64,000 nucleotides of DNA from Clostridia bacterium (GTDB lineage: Bacteria > Bacillota_A > Clostridia > Oscillospirales > Acutalibacteraceae). The notes under the pieces are model-generated. The model was not told the origin of the DNA, did not search any database, and saw only the letters and a list, made by a program, of their open reading frames with translations. This document shows positions 25,498 to 33,862 of the stretch, piece by piece. The translations under genes were made by a program, and so were the position numbers. Each line of letters starts with the position of its first letter. The stretch's first letter is position 1. The stretch spans positions 1 to 64,000 of the forward strand of contig RZYX01000002.1 of NCBI GenBank assembly GCA_009930155.1, written 5' to 3'.

Positions 25498-26256
25498 ATG
25501 AAACGATTTGTTTCTTGGAATGTAAACGGCATAAGAGCTTGCGTTGTAAAAGGATTTACAGACAACTTTTATGCACTTGATGCAGATGTTTTCTGTATTC
25601 AGGAAAGTAAGCTGCAAGAAGGTCAAATTGACCTTGAACTTAATGGATATCACCAATACTGGAACTATGCCGAAAAAAAAGGATACTCAGGCACTGCAAT
25701 ATTTTCAAAACAAGAACCTATTTCTGTTGTCTATGGCATAGGAAGCGAACCTCACGATAGTGAAGGACGAGCTATAACTCTTGAATTTGACGATTATTAT
25801 TTTGTTACTGTTTATACTCCAAATGCACAAGAAAGTTTAAAAAGGCTTGATTTTAGAATGGAGTGGGAAGATATTTTTAGAGCCTATCTTTTGAAACTCA
25901 ATTCTTCAAAACCTGTTATTTTTTGTGGCGACTTAAATGTTGCGCACAATGAAATAGACCTCAAAAATCCAAAACCAAATGTTGGTAGCCCTGGATTTTC
26001 AAATGAAGAAAGAGCAAAGTTTACAGATTTACTAAACTCCGGTTTTACAGATACTTTTAGATACTTTTATCCAACACTTGAGGGTGCGTACTCTTGGTGG
26101 TCATACCGTTCCAACGCTCGAGCAAACAACACAGGTTGGCGTATTGACTATTTTTGCGTTTCAAATCGGCTTTGCGACAAACTTTTAGACGCAAAAATTC
26201 ACCCCCATATTTTTGGTTCTGACCATTGCCCAGTAGAAGTAACAATAGATATATAA
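25498..26256 (+). CDS. exoA: Exodeoxyribonuclease III / AP endonuclease
   Basis: 252 residues of the ExoIII/APE1 family. Motifs in order: SWNVNGIRA (metal-binding Asn), CIQESKLQ (catalytic Glu), VTVYTPNAQ, FCGDLNVAHNEID (Asp/Asn), WWSYRSNARANNTGWRIDY and the C-terminal GSDHCPVE (catalytic His). It nicks DNA 5' to abasic sites in base excision repair. The ATG at 25498 has AGGAG five bases upstream; an upstream frame extension overlaps the mltG end and is unlikely. It lies 20 bases after mltG, so probably cotranscribed. Confidence 0.95.
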   Translation: MKRFVSWNVNGIRACVVKGFTDNFYALDADVFCIQESKLQEGQIDLELNGYHQYWNYAEKKGYSGTAIFSKQEPISVVYGIGSEPHDSEGRAITLEFDDYYFVTVYTPNAQESLKRLDFRMEWEDIFRAYLLKLNSSKPVIFCGDLNVAHNEIDLKNPKPNVGSPGFSNEERAKFTDLLNSGFTDTFRYFYPTLEGAYSWWSYRSNARANNTGWRIDYFCVSNRLCDKLLDAKIHPHIFGSDHCPVEVTIDI

Positions 26257-26274
26257 TCGAAAGGAAATGATAAA

Positions 26275-27132
26275 ATGATAAAACCCGTAGTTATAACAAC
26301 AGACAGTTGTTCTGAAATCTCACCAGAACTTGCAGAGAAATATAGCGTAGGCGTAGTGCCTCTTCATGTTTTTATAGATGGCAAAGAATATCGTGATGGC
26401 GAAAATGTAACCATTGATGATATATATGAGGCCTATGACACAAAAAAAATTATAGCAACCACTTCTGCCGTTGTCGTTGCAGAATATCTTGATTTCTTCA
26501 AAAAATATACTGACAAAGGTGCAAGCGTTGTATATGTTAGCTTTAGTTCTGGGCTTTCATCCTGTTATCAAAACGCCTGCATAGCGGCACAAGAACTGAA
26601 AGAAAAAGGCGCTGAAGTACATGTTATTGATTCACGCTCTCTCTCTCAAAGTATGTGTTACCTTATTATTAAAGCCGCAGAACTTAGGGATGAAGGGTTG
26701 AGCGCACAAGAAATTGTACCGCAAATTGAAGCTCTTGTTCCAAAACTCAACATGACTTTTGTTGTAAACTCTCTTGAATTTCTAAAAAAAGGCGGTCGTT
26801 GCTCTGCTCTAGCTGCTTTTGGTGCAAATATTCTTGGAATTAAGCCACGAATAGACCTTGTTGACGGCAGCATGGGAATAGGCAAAAAATACCGTGGCAA
26901 ACTTGAAAATGTTCATATACAATACCTTGATGAAATGCTTGCCAGCGGTGATTTTGATATGCAAAGGGTTTTCATTTCTCACACAGGACTTTCAAGCGAT
27001 AGGGTTGACTTAATTGTTAAGCACCTTAGAAAGACCACTAAATTTAAAGAAATAATTGTTGGCACATGTAACTGCGTTGTTTGCTCTCACGGCGGAAAAG
27101 ATGCTATGGCTATTCTTCTTCTTCATAAATAA
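26275..27132 (+). CDS. DegV family fatty acid-binding protein
   Basis: 285 residues. The N-terminal domain has ITTDSCSEISPELAEKY and the conserved TTSAVVVAEYLDFF; the middle has VSFSSGLSSCYQNA, where the serine/threonine cluster binds the fatty-acid carboxylate. DegV/FakB proteins present exogenous fatty acids to the kinase FakA; no fakA is in view. It is cytoplasmic. It lies 18 bases after exoA, likely the last gene of the mltG-exoA-degV unit, which ends at a strong terminator. Confidence 0.93.
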   Translation: MIKPVVITTDSCSEISPELAEKYSVGVVPLHVFIDGKEYRDGENVTIDDIYEAYDTKKIIATTSAVVVAEYLDFFKKYTDKGASVVYVSFSSGLSSCYQNACIAAQELKEKGAEVHVIDSRSLSQSMCYLIIKAAELRDEGLSAQEIVPQIEALVPKLNMTFVVNSLEFLKKGGRCSALAAFGANILGIKPRIDLVDGSMGIGKKYRGKLENVHIQYLDEMLASGDFDMQRVFISHTGLSSDRVDLIVKHLRKTTKFKEIIVGTCNCVVCSHGGKDAMAILLLHK

Positions 27133-27144
27133 TCAACAATTTTA

Positions 27145-27176
27145 AAGAGCTTTGGAATTTTCCAAGGCTCTTTTTT
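27145..27176 (+). terminator. Terminator after degV
   Basis: AGAGC-TTGGAA/TTCCAA-GGCTCT hairpin followed by TTTTTT, 12 bases after the stop. Confidence 0.85.
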
Positions 27177-27313
27177 ATATTTATTATATATTTAAAGGTA
27201 TATAATCATAAAGTGTTCTCATTCTTTATTTTGTTTTTCAAAAAATTTCACCAAGCTTTTATGCTGTTTTGCTACTTTTTGTCATTATTTGATTTTTATT
27301 TTTGTATAAATAA

Positions 27314-27343
27314 TTGATTTTTACAAGACTTTTGTGTTAAAAT
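27314..27343 (+). promoter_or_regulatory. Promoter of the first diguanylate cyclase
   Basis: TTGATT and TAAAAT with an 18-base spacer, about 40 bases before the ATG at 27383. A moderate match. Confidence 0.45.
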
Positions 27344-27382
27344 GTTTTTAAATCTATTATTTTTAAAGAGGTGAGTTGTTCT

Positions 27383-28612
27383 ATGGAAAATTTTATACGC
27401 TCCGTGGCTCGATTCATCGATAACAGTTTTTTAAAAAAGCGTTGCGGAACACACCTTAACATGAGTGTTCGGTATTTTAATATAGTTTCTTCTTTGCTTT
27501 GTTTTTTTACCGCTCTTGGTTCTGTCTTTATCCTTTGTGTTAGTCGCACTTACGCTATGGCAGCCCTACTTTTGGTCACATCTATTTTCTTTATGGCGAT
27601 TAACATTTTGGGCAATTCAACAAAACGATACAATCTTTATATGATTATATGCACATATACATTTAACCTTTTATTTTTACCCTCACTCTACTTTATTGGA
27701 GGAGGAATAACCTACGGTGTATGGCTTTATTTTATTGCAGGTCTTTTGCTTTCTGTTCTTTTCATCCGTGGACCTGCATTTATTATTACAATATTCGTAC
27801 AGCCTCTTTATTACTTTATATTGTTCTTTATTAGCTACTATTTTCCAGAAATTATTTATAACCTTGACCAAGTTTTTGTATCTAAAAACTTTTGGCATTC
27901 TCCAGAGAAAGCCATTATTATTAACTTTGTAATAATATCTATATTTCTTGGAATTCTCATAAAAAGCCTTTTGGTTTCCTATCTCGATGAAAGAGATACC
28001 GCTCTTTCCTTTGTTAAAAGGTTGGAGAATTTATCTCTTAAAGACCCTCTCACAGGTATATTTAACAGGCGATATCTATTCTCTTACCTCGAGAGCGCAA
28101 TAAAGTCATCCCCAAAAGACCATATTCCTCTTTGTATTGTTATGTATGATATCGACAATTTTAAAGTTCTTAATGATACTTATGGGCATGTTGTTGGCGA
28201 TGAAGTTTTGCGTGCCGTTGCAAAAGTTCTTGTAGATAATTGCCGTGAATATGATATTGTTTCACGATACGGTGGCGAGGAATTTATAATAGTTTTCCCG
28301 GGAGCTAAAGAAAGTGATGCTTTTGTGAGAGCAGACAAAATTCGTGAAGATATTGAGAGCACTTATTTTTCTCCAAGTATTTCAAAACCTGTAACAATCA
28401 GCGGTGGCGTTGCCTTTTATGAACCTGGCATGTCCGCTAGCAATCTTATAAATATTGCCGACTCTAATATGTATATAGCTAAAAACTCTGGGCGAAACAG
28501 AATCGCATGGAAAAACGGAGCGCCTCCTCCTATAACTAAACATTCTGAAGAAGATTTGCATGACAACAACACAAAACATGGCCGAAGAGTTTCAGATAAA
28601 ACGACAGACTAA
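27383..28612 (+). CDS. Membrane diguanylate cyclase (GGDEF), first of a tandem pair
   Basis: 409 residues from the ATG at 27383, which has GAGGTGAG upstream. Six or so membrane helices fill about 25-200, then a short linker and a GGDEF domain from about 215. The active-site loop reads RYGGEEF (a functional variant), with an intact inhibitory RxxD site (REYD) five residues before it, and PLTGIFNRRYL at the domain start. It should make c-di-GMP with product inhibition. The membrane part has no recognised ligand domain. A hydrophilic tail of about 35 residues follows the domain. The next gene, 40 bases away, is a close paralogue. Confidence 0.93.
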   Translation: MENFIRSVARFIDNSFLKKRCGTHLNMSVRYFNIVSSLLCFFTALGSVFILCVSRTYAMAALLLVTSIFFMAINILGNSTKRYNLYMIICTYTFNLLFLPSLYFIGGGITYGVWLYFIAGLLLSVLFIRGPAFIITIFVQPLYYFILFFISYYFPEIIYNLDQVFVSKNFWHSPEKAIIINFVIISIFLGILIKSLLVSYLDERDTALSFVKRLENLSLKDPLTGIFNRRYLFSYLESAIKSSPKDHIPLCIVMYDIDNFKVLNDTYGHVVGDEVLRAVAKVLVDNCREYDIVSRYGGEEFIIVFPGAKESDAFVRADKIREDIESTYFSPSISKPVTISGGVAFYEPGMSASNLINIADSNMYIAKNSGRNRIAWKNGAPPPITKHSEEDLHDNNTKHGRRVSDKTTD

Positions 28613-28652
28613 ATCTACACAACAAATTCATTTTGGAGGTTAGTATTTAACG

Positions 28653-29756
28653 ATGGATTTTTTAACAAAAACTTATGACAAGTATTTTGGCGAGCATTTA
28701 TCCATTAAAATAAGATTTTTTAACATCGCTATAATTGGCGGTGCAATTTCTTCTGTCCCCTCCACTATAACATCTATTATTTCAGGAGCTGGGCTTCCTG
28801 GGATACTCACTTCTGCTGCCACAATATTGTTTTTTGTTGTCGTTTTAATAGTTTCTCAACTTTCAAAAAAGTTCGATGCAGCTATTTTTGCAACCGTTTA
28901 TGGGCTTAACTTTTTACTGTTTCCAGCCTTGTATTTCACTACAGGCGGCATACATAGCGGAGCTCCACTTTACTTTATGATTGGTATTATATTAACTGTT
29001 TTAATGATGAACTCTAAAAAGATGATTATAACTATCATTTTAGAAATAATCAGTTTCTCTTGTGTTTTCCATCTTGGATACACGCATCCCGAAATGGTTG
29101 CTACTCTTACAAATGCCGCTAGCCACAGGGACATTGCTCTTGATTTTATTATTGTTTCATTATTCATTGCACTACTTGTTAAAATCCTTTCTGTCTACTA
29201 TGAAAGGGAACAGATCCATGCAAATGAGCTTCTATTAAAACTTGAAAATTTGTCTATAAAAGACCCTCTTACAAGTGTTTTTAATCGCCGTTTCCTTTTA
29301 AAATATCTTGAAAGTGGAATATCACGCAATCTTGAAAACAATACACCCGTTTCTATAATTATGTTTGATATTGACAATTTTAAAGACTTAAACGATAAAT
29401 ACGGTCATATCATTGGAGACGAAGTTTTGCGTAATCTTTGTTGCATTATGGTTGAAAATTGCAGACACTATGATATTGTTGCTCGCTATGGTGGGGAAGA
29501 ATTTATGCTAGTTCTACCTGGTGCGGGTGAAGAAACAGCTTTCAGGCGTGCAGAGCAAATACGAAAGCGAGTAGAAAAAGCAACGCTTTCTGAGTCCCTT
29601 AAAGGTCTTGTAACCATTAGTGGCGGTGTTACATGCTTTGAAAAAACGATGAAATCAACAGAAGAATTTATTTCTGTTGCGGATAAATATTTATATAGTG
29701 CAAAAAGAAATGGAAAAAACAGAGTTTTTTGGAACAAAACTAAAGCTGATTTTTAA
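28653..29756 (+). CDS. Membrane diguanylate cyclase (GGDEF), second of a tandem pair
   Basis: 367 residues with the same plan as the upstream gene: membrane helices to about residue 185, linker helix, then a GGDEF domain with PLTSVFNRRFL, inhibitory site RHYD and active loop RYGGEEF. Both halves align with the first copy (for example FITGGGITYG versus FTTGGIHSGA in the sensor region), which indicates local duplication followed by divergence mostly in the membrane part. It lacks the first copy's hydrophilic tail. GGAGG lies 13 bases before the ATG, a long spacing. A terminator follows. Confidence 0.93.
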   Translation: MDFLTKTYDKYFGEHLSIKIRFFNIAIIGGAISSVPSTITSIISGAGLPGILTSAATILFFVVVLIVSQLSKKFDAAIFATVYGLNFLLFPALYFTTGGIHSGAPLYFMIGIILTVLMMNSKKMIITIILEIISFSCVFHLGYTHPEMVATLTNAASHRDIALDFIIVSLFIALLVKILSVYYEREQIHANELLLKLENLSIKDPLTSVFNRRFLLKYLESGISRNLENNTPVSIIMFDIDNFKDLNDKYGHIIGDEVLRNLCCIMVENCRHYDIVARYGGEEFMLVLPGAGEETAFRRAEQIRKRVEKATLSESLKGLVTISGGVTCFEKTMKSTEEFISVADKYLYSAKRNGKNRVFWNKTKADF

Positions 29757-29769
29757 ATAATTAACTTTT

Positions 29770-29798
29770 ACGGGTCCTTTTTTAAGAACCCGTTTTTT
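29770..29798 (+). terminator. Terminator after the diguanylate cyclase pair
   Basis: ACGGGT..ACCCGT stem followed by TTTTTT, 14 bases after the second cyclase stop. Confidence 0.8.
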
Positions 29799-29807
29799 CT
29801 TGCAATA

Positions 29808-29837
29808 TTGACATATTTTATGCTAAAATATTACAAT
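29808..29837 (+). promoter_or_regulatory. Promoter of the GDPD-like gene
   Basis: Consensus TTGACA with TACAAT after 18 bases. The leader contains an inverted repeat CTTTTAG/CTAAAAG (29873-29891) overlapping the approach to the ribosome site GGAAGG. Confidence 0.55.
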
Positions 29838-29907
29838 CATATTTTCAAACTAAAGAAGAAATTAATGTAGTTCTTTTAGTGGCCCTAAAAGGAAGGATGT
29901 AATAGAA

Positions 29908-31308
29908 ATGAAAGCTTTTAAAAAATACTTATCAGTTATGTTTGCTATCGTTATGCTTTTTAGCACGCTTAGTCTTAATGTTTTTGCAGAAGAAAAAAGC
30001 ACTTCAAAAATGAGCGCAATCGATGAAATCATTTTTAGCTTTAACAATCCAAACGGTAGGCTTATGTGCGTTGCTAATAAAGGCAATTGGAGGAGTTTTC
30101 CTGAAAACTCTCTTGAGGGTATCCAGTCTTGCATTGATATGGGTGTCGATATCGTATCCGTTGATATTCAGCGTACCAAAGACGGCAAATTTGTTCTTAT
30201 GTCCAGTGACGACTTGTCCCGTATGTGTGTACTTGAGGATGGACGAACTGCAACTGCAAAAGTAAGCGAAGAGACGCTCGAAGATATTAAGGAATTTTAC
30301 TTTTTGCGTGATTCCCGAGGTGGAGCAAACGCAAAATCAACCAAGTACAAAGTCCCATCTCTTGAAGAGGCAATTTCTCTTTGCAAAGAAAACTCGATGC
30401 TCATGATTAACAACGCATGGGAATACGGTGACGAAGTTCAAAGTATTGTCAAAAGCCTTGAAGCAGACGAAATTGTTATTCTTCGTGGTGCAACAACTGC
30501 TGAGGATATTTCTGCATATATAGACAGAAACGGTCTCCCCATCTCTCATATTTGTGGATATTACGAAGGTGTAGTGTCATCGCCTGCAAAAAAATATGTT
30601 AAAGACACAATGGCTTCAGGTGCAAAAATTATTCAACTTTCATCTCCTAATTCCTATTCGTCATTATTTAAAATGTCGGTTTTGAAAAAGTTTAAGGATA
30701 ACGGGCGAGCCTTTGTAAGCACAACTTCTCCTGAACTGTGCGGTGGTCGGGAAGATCTTCGCAGTGATTGGAGCGACCTTGCAGGCAGAGGATTTAGCGT
30801 TATTGAAACGAATTATCCACAAGACCTTATAAAATATATATCAGAAATTGAAAGTTATCGTTCAAGTCTTTCTGCTCTCATTACACAAGCACAGGGCATT
30901 AACAACTCAAACTATTCCAAGGATTCTTCAAAGGAACTTAAATCAGCACTAAAAGATGCGGAAGAACTTTCGGCAATCGGTAGCACATCTCTTGAAAAAA
31001 TTGATGTTGCAAGGTATAATCTTCAACAAGCAATTGACTCAATGACTCCTCGTGTTGAAAATGAAAGTGATGGAATAGGCACAGGTACAATAGTTTTTAT
31101 AATTATTATTGCTCTCGCTCTTTTAGTCCTCATTGCATTTGTATTGCTAAAAAGCAAGAAAAAATCACCCCCAACCCCGCCAAATGGAACAGATGAAATA
31201 TCAAAACCAACCAAAAAGCGACAACTAAAAAGGCACAAGCATCAAAAACCAAACCCTAAATCAAACAAATCAGAACCACCCATACATCCACAAAAACCAC
31301 AAGATTAA
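29908..31308 (+). CDS. GDPD-fold surface protein with degenerate active site, FIVAR domain and C-terminal anchor
   Basis: 466 residues. A signal peptide (about 1-27, ending VFA) is followed by a glycerophosphodiester phosphodiesterase-type barrel (about 50-310), a FIVAR-like helical repeat (about 325-380), a membrane helix (about 390-412) and a basic tail rich in Lys and Pro. The fold is shown by FPENSLEGIQSCIDMGVD and TKDGKFVLMSSDDL. Compared with active enzymes, the catalytic histidine of HRG is Asn (ANKG), the metal-binding Glu of ELD is Ser (SVD), and the second His of HD is Ser (SSD). It is therefore likely a non-catalytic binding or wall-associated protein. The substrate or partner is unknown. 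Confidence 0.8.
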   Translation: MKAFKKYLSVMFAIVMLFSTLSLNVFAEEKSTSKMSAIDEIIFSFNNPNGRLMCVANKGNWRSFPENSLEGIQSCIDMGVDIVSVDIQRTKDGKFVLMSSDDLSRMCVLEDGRTATAKVSEETLEDIKEFYFLRDSRGGANAKSTKYKVPSLEEAISLCKENSMLMINNAWEYGDEVQSIVKSLEADEIVILRGATTAEDISAYIDRNGLPISHICGYYEGVVSSPAKKYVKDTMASGAKIIQLSSPNSYSSLFKMSVLKKFKDNGRAFVSTTSPELCGGREDLRSDWSDLAGRGFSVIETNYPQDLIKYISEIESYRSSLSALITQAQGINNSNYSKDSSKELKSALKDAEELSAIGSTSLEKIDVARYNLQQAIDSMTPRVENESDGIGTGTIVFIIIIALALLVLIAFVLLKSKKKSPPTPPNGTDEISKPTKKRQLKRHKHQKPNPKSNKSEPPIHPQKPQD

Positions 31309-31312
31309 AAGC

Positions 31313-31348
31313 AAAAAGGGTTGTGAGAAATATCTCACAACCCTTTTT
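31313..31348. terminator. Strong bidirectional terminator
   Basis: A perfect stem of about 15 bp (AAAAAGGGTTGTGAG and complement) with a six-base loop, five bases after the GDPD-like stop. It has U-tracts in both directions. Confidence 0.92.
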
Positions 31349-31582
31349 ACGCATTCTACCAACCCTATATAGTATAAATATATTACTCCTATTAGAAACC
31401 AAAATGCTTCATTTAATCAAGTATAATATCTTGACAAAATGAAAGACAACGGCATACAACTACTTTTGATTTCGAGAATAGCTAAAATAAAAGCAAAGCA
31501 TTAATATATAAATTAAAATTAGCTCCTTAATATTTAAGTACATATACACTATTATATTTATACTTTATCTTATTTTTGCCTA
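31349..31582. other. Intergenic region, nothing recognised
   Basis: The space between two terminators (31313-31348 and 31583-31614), part of a 337-base gene-free stretch. AT-rich, with one TTGACA not followed by a good -10. No gene seen. Confidence 0.5.
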
Positions 31583-31614
31583 GAAAAAAGAGCCTCCAAT
31601 TATTGGAGGCTCTT
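31583..31614 (-). terminator. Terminator of the minus-strand gene at 31646
   Basis: A perfect 12-bp stem AAGAGCCTCCAA/TTGGAGGCTCTT with a three-base loop, followed on the minus strand by TTTT, 32 bases past the stop. Confidence 0.88.
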
Positions 31615-31645
31615 AAAATAATCATTTTTGCTAATTACTAAAACA

Positions 31646-32560
31646 TCAAGTTAAAAGACCAGGCATCTTAAATTTTGATAATTCTGTTCCTAAGTTTGTC
31701 ATACCTTTAGTAAGTTCAACAATCATAGTATTTGTTTCATCAGAATTGTCAGCTAAGCCTTGCATAAGTGCTGCCAAAGCTTCTGAGCCTGATGCCAAAG
31801 CTTCTCCTGTTGTTTCAATAAGTGCTGGAAGATTGTTTACAGCTGCTGCAATAGACTGTATAAGTTTATCTACATCAATCTGGCTCATTGCTTTAGCAAA
31901 AACTTCCATAGAATCAGCAGCTAATGCAGCAAATATAGAACCTGTTTTTGCCAAATCCCTCATCATTGTTCCAAGAGAACCACCAATATCTTCCATCATT
32001 GAACCAAGAACTCCCATTCCGTCTGAAAGACCAGCCATCAATGGTTTTATTCCCTCTGAAAGGTCTTTAAGCATTGCACTTGTTCCAAGAAGAAGTCCAT
32101 TTGTTGTTCCAAGAAGATTGTTAAGATTTACCATCATTTGCCTAAGCGGAAGACCGTTCATGTTCTGCATGGCGATAATCAATTCATCCATTAGACGCAT
32201 TGACTTTTCAAGGGCTATTGGCATATATGTAGATGATTCAACCAAGGCTCTCCAAATTATTCCAAAATCATTAACCATTGTATCCAAGAACGGAAGTAAC
32301 TTGTTAAGGATTGGATCCATATACTTCCAAAGTACGAACAGGAGTACTCCTCCAACTAATAATAATGCCGCCAGCGTTACAAAAAGGAGAATTGACAAAA
32401 CCATTCTAAATGCTGTGCGTCTTCTAAGTTTTTCTTGATATTCCAAAGACTTCGTTAGCCTTTGTGCTTCAAGGGTGTTTGAAACCCGCATAAGAGCTTC
32501 TCCGATTTGCTCCTCCGAGGATATGGTGCGCCGTCTATCGTCCATGCATCCCACACTCAC
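31646..32560 (-). CDS. Single-pass membrane protein with long helical domain, unknown function
   Basis: 304 residues, family not recognised. A basic, charged N-terminus with a short helix (EEQIGEALMRVSNTLEAQRL) precedes one strong membrane helix (about 52-76). The remaining 225 residues are amphipathic helix with many Met, Leu, Gly and Ser, regular spacing and few charges, with repeated segments such as LSDGMGVLGSMMEDIGGSL. This pattern resembles the extended helical domains of phage tape-measure or chemoreceptor-like proteins but has no signature of either. The start could be GTG at 32560 or ATG at 32545. It is monocistronic, with its own promoter and terminator. Confidence 0.7.
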   Translation of the reverse strand: MSVGCMDDRRRTISSEEQIGEALMRVSNTLEAQRLTKSLEYQEKLRRRTAFRMVLSILLFVTLAALLLVGGVLLFVLWKYMDPILNKLLPFLDTMVNDFGIIWRALVESSTYMPIALEKSMRLMDELIIAMQNMNGLPLRQMMVNLNNLLGTTNGLLLGTSAMLKDLSEGIKPLMAGLSDGMGVLGSMMEDIGGSLGTMMRDLAKTGSIFAALAADSMEVFAKAMSQIDVDKLIQSIAAAVNNLPALIETTGEALASGSEALAALMQGLADNSDETNTMIVELTKGMTNLGTELSKFKMPGLLT

Positions 32561-32623
32561 TTTCCGAAATATTTTACTACAAGCCTCGATCCGTCATTAG
32601 TGGAATAATCCACTTTCCTTAAT

Positions 32624-32652
32624 ATTATACAATATGTGTACGGACAAATCAA
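32624..32652 (-). promoter_or_regulatory. Promoter of the 31646-32560 gene
   Basis: TTGATT and consensus TATAAT are 17 bases apart on the minus strand, about 65 bases upstream of the GTG. Confidence 0.65.
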
Positions 32653-32793
32653 GAACTTTATGACAAAAATTGTAACTGAATGTTATGAAAATTTGAACAA
32701 GTTGGATAGTAAACAAAAACATAGCCTTGCAAAGGGGTATTTTGTCGATTTTTAACAACCTGTTCAACTTTTTTATGTACTCTTTTTTACTGT

Positions 32794-33510
32794 TTATATG
32801 TTTAAAAACGCAAGACTCGCAGCTATTGCAGTTTGACCCGCAAAATAGGTAGCAATATTTACGCATTTGAGTGGGTATGATTTAACTTTTCCAAAGTCCA
32901 ATATCCCGATGGTAGCATCTGAAATCGCAAAAAGTATTGAACCAGTGGAAAGCAAAATTGCAAAAGCTAAATTGCCTTCATTTGTGAATAAAATAGATAC
33001 CGAAACTGCACAAATTGCCATTGTCGCAAGCATTGTAGCATATAAAACGCATGGCAGTACAACCCATTTTTCAAGCCTATTATAATTCATTGCTATTACC
33101 GCTACTGTTCCAGCTACCAAAACCGCTAAAGTTACAATTCTCCACGGCACAAAAAAGCTCCAGTCTGGCTCCAACCTAAAGCAAAGTTTTATGTATGTAT
33201 ACGCATATAATAGGTGCCCTGCAAAAAAAGCTACCGCTCCAACGCCGTAGGTTTTTGCTCCTCCCCTAAGATGCAAAAACAAGTCGCCAATCCATCCGAG
33301 CGACAATGCCATAATAAGCAATTTTACAAACTCTGAACGGTTGCCCGAAATTTGTATTGCAAACACTCCAACCAGCAAAAAGAGCGTAGCACAAACCATT
33401 TTTACAGCCAAGGATTTGTTCGTCTTTTTTATCTTTTGTTCCTTAAGAAAAACTGGCACGAGCGCCGTTTCAAGAGCCACAACAAGTACCAATAAAATTT
33501 TATAAACCAT
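32794..33510 (-). CDS. YhhN/TMEM86-type membrane protein (lysoplasmalogenase family)
   Basis: About 238 residues with eight predicted membrane helices. Family landmarks are SLGWIGDLFLHLRGG (conserved Gly-Asp in helix 3), FFAGHLLYAYTY, ILFAISDATIGIL (conserved Ser-Asp) and the closing YFAGQTAIAAS. Animal and some bacterial members hydrolyse the vinyl-ether bond of lysoplasmalogen, which fits an anaerobe with plasmalogens; activity here is inference. The ATG at 33510 has GGAGGAAAGGG upstream; an in-frame GTG at 33576 is less likely. Confidence 0.8.
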   Translation of the reverse strand: MVYKILLVLVVALETALVPVFLKEQKIKKTNKSLAVKMVCATLFLLVGVFAIQISGNRSEFVKLLIMALSLGWIGDLFLHLRGGAKTYGVGAVAFFAGHLLYAYTYIKLCFRLEPDWSFFVPWRIVTLAVLVAGTVAVIAMNYNRLEKWVVLPCVLYATMLATMAICAVSVSILFTNEGNLAFAILLSTGSILFAISDATIGILDFGKVKSYPLKCVNIATYFAGQTAIAASLAFLNI

Positions 33511-33862
33511 TATACCCTTTCCTCCATATCTTTTTATTTTTAGCCCTAACAAAAACAAAAAATAAACTTCCTCCACTGTTTACTTTTTGTGCCGTACTTC
33601 AAACCTCCCTATTTTATATTCTCTGATTTCCCCAAAACTATTTTGTTTATAATCAAGTGTTTTTTATCTATAAAAATCAAAAATAATTTTCTGCGTTTTA
33701 TTTGTTATTTGAACAGTAAGAAAAACAGAATAATCAATGCTGTTTTAAGTGTTGTTTTATATTGTATATAAAATAGCTTAAATTCTATTATATATCGTAT
33801 TTGATTTTCCTTGGAAATATTCCATTATAAAACCACGAATAATACAATAAATTAAGATATTT
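33511..33862 (-). other. Gene-free stretch upstream of the YhhN-type gene
   Basis: About 350 AT-rich bases between two minus-strand genes. Two GGAGG-like sites occur (about 33605 and 33570) without convincing frames. No clear promoter, terminator or repeat was seen. Confidence 0.4.

Noticed and set aside
29908..31308. Annotating the gene as an active glycerophosphodiester phosphodiesterase
   Set aside because: The histidines and metal-binding glutamate required for catalysis are replaced.
31430..31460. TTGACA at about 31432 as a promoter
   Set aside because: No acceptable -10 at 16-18 bases and no gene downstream on that strand.
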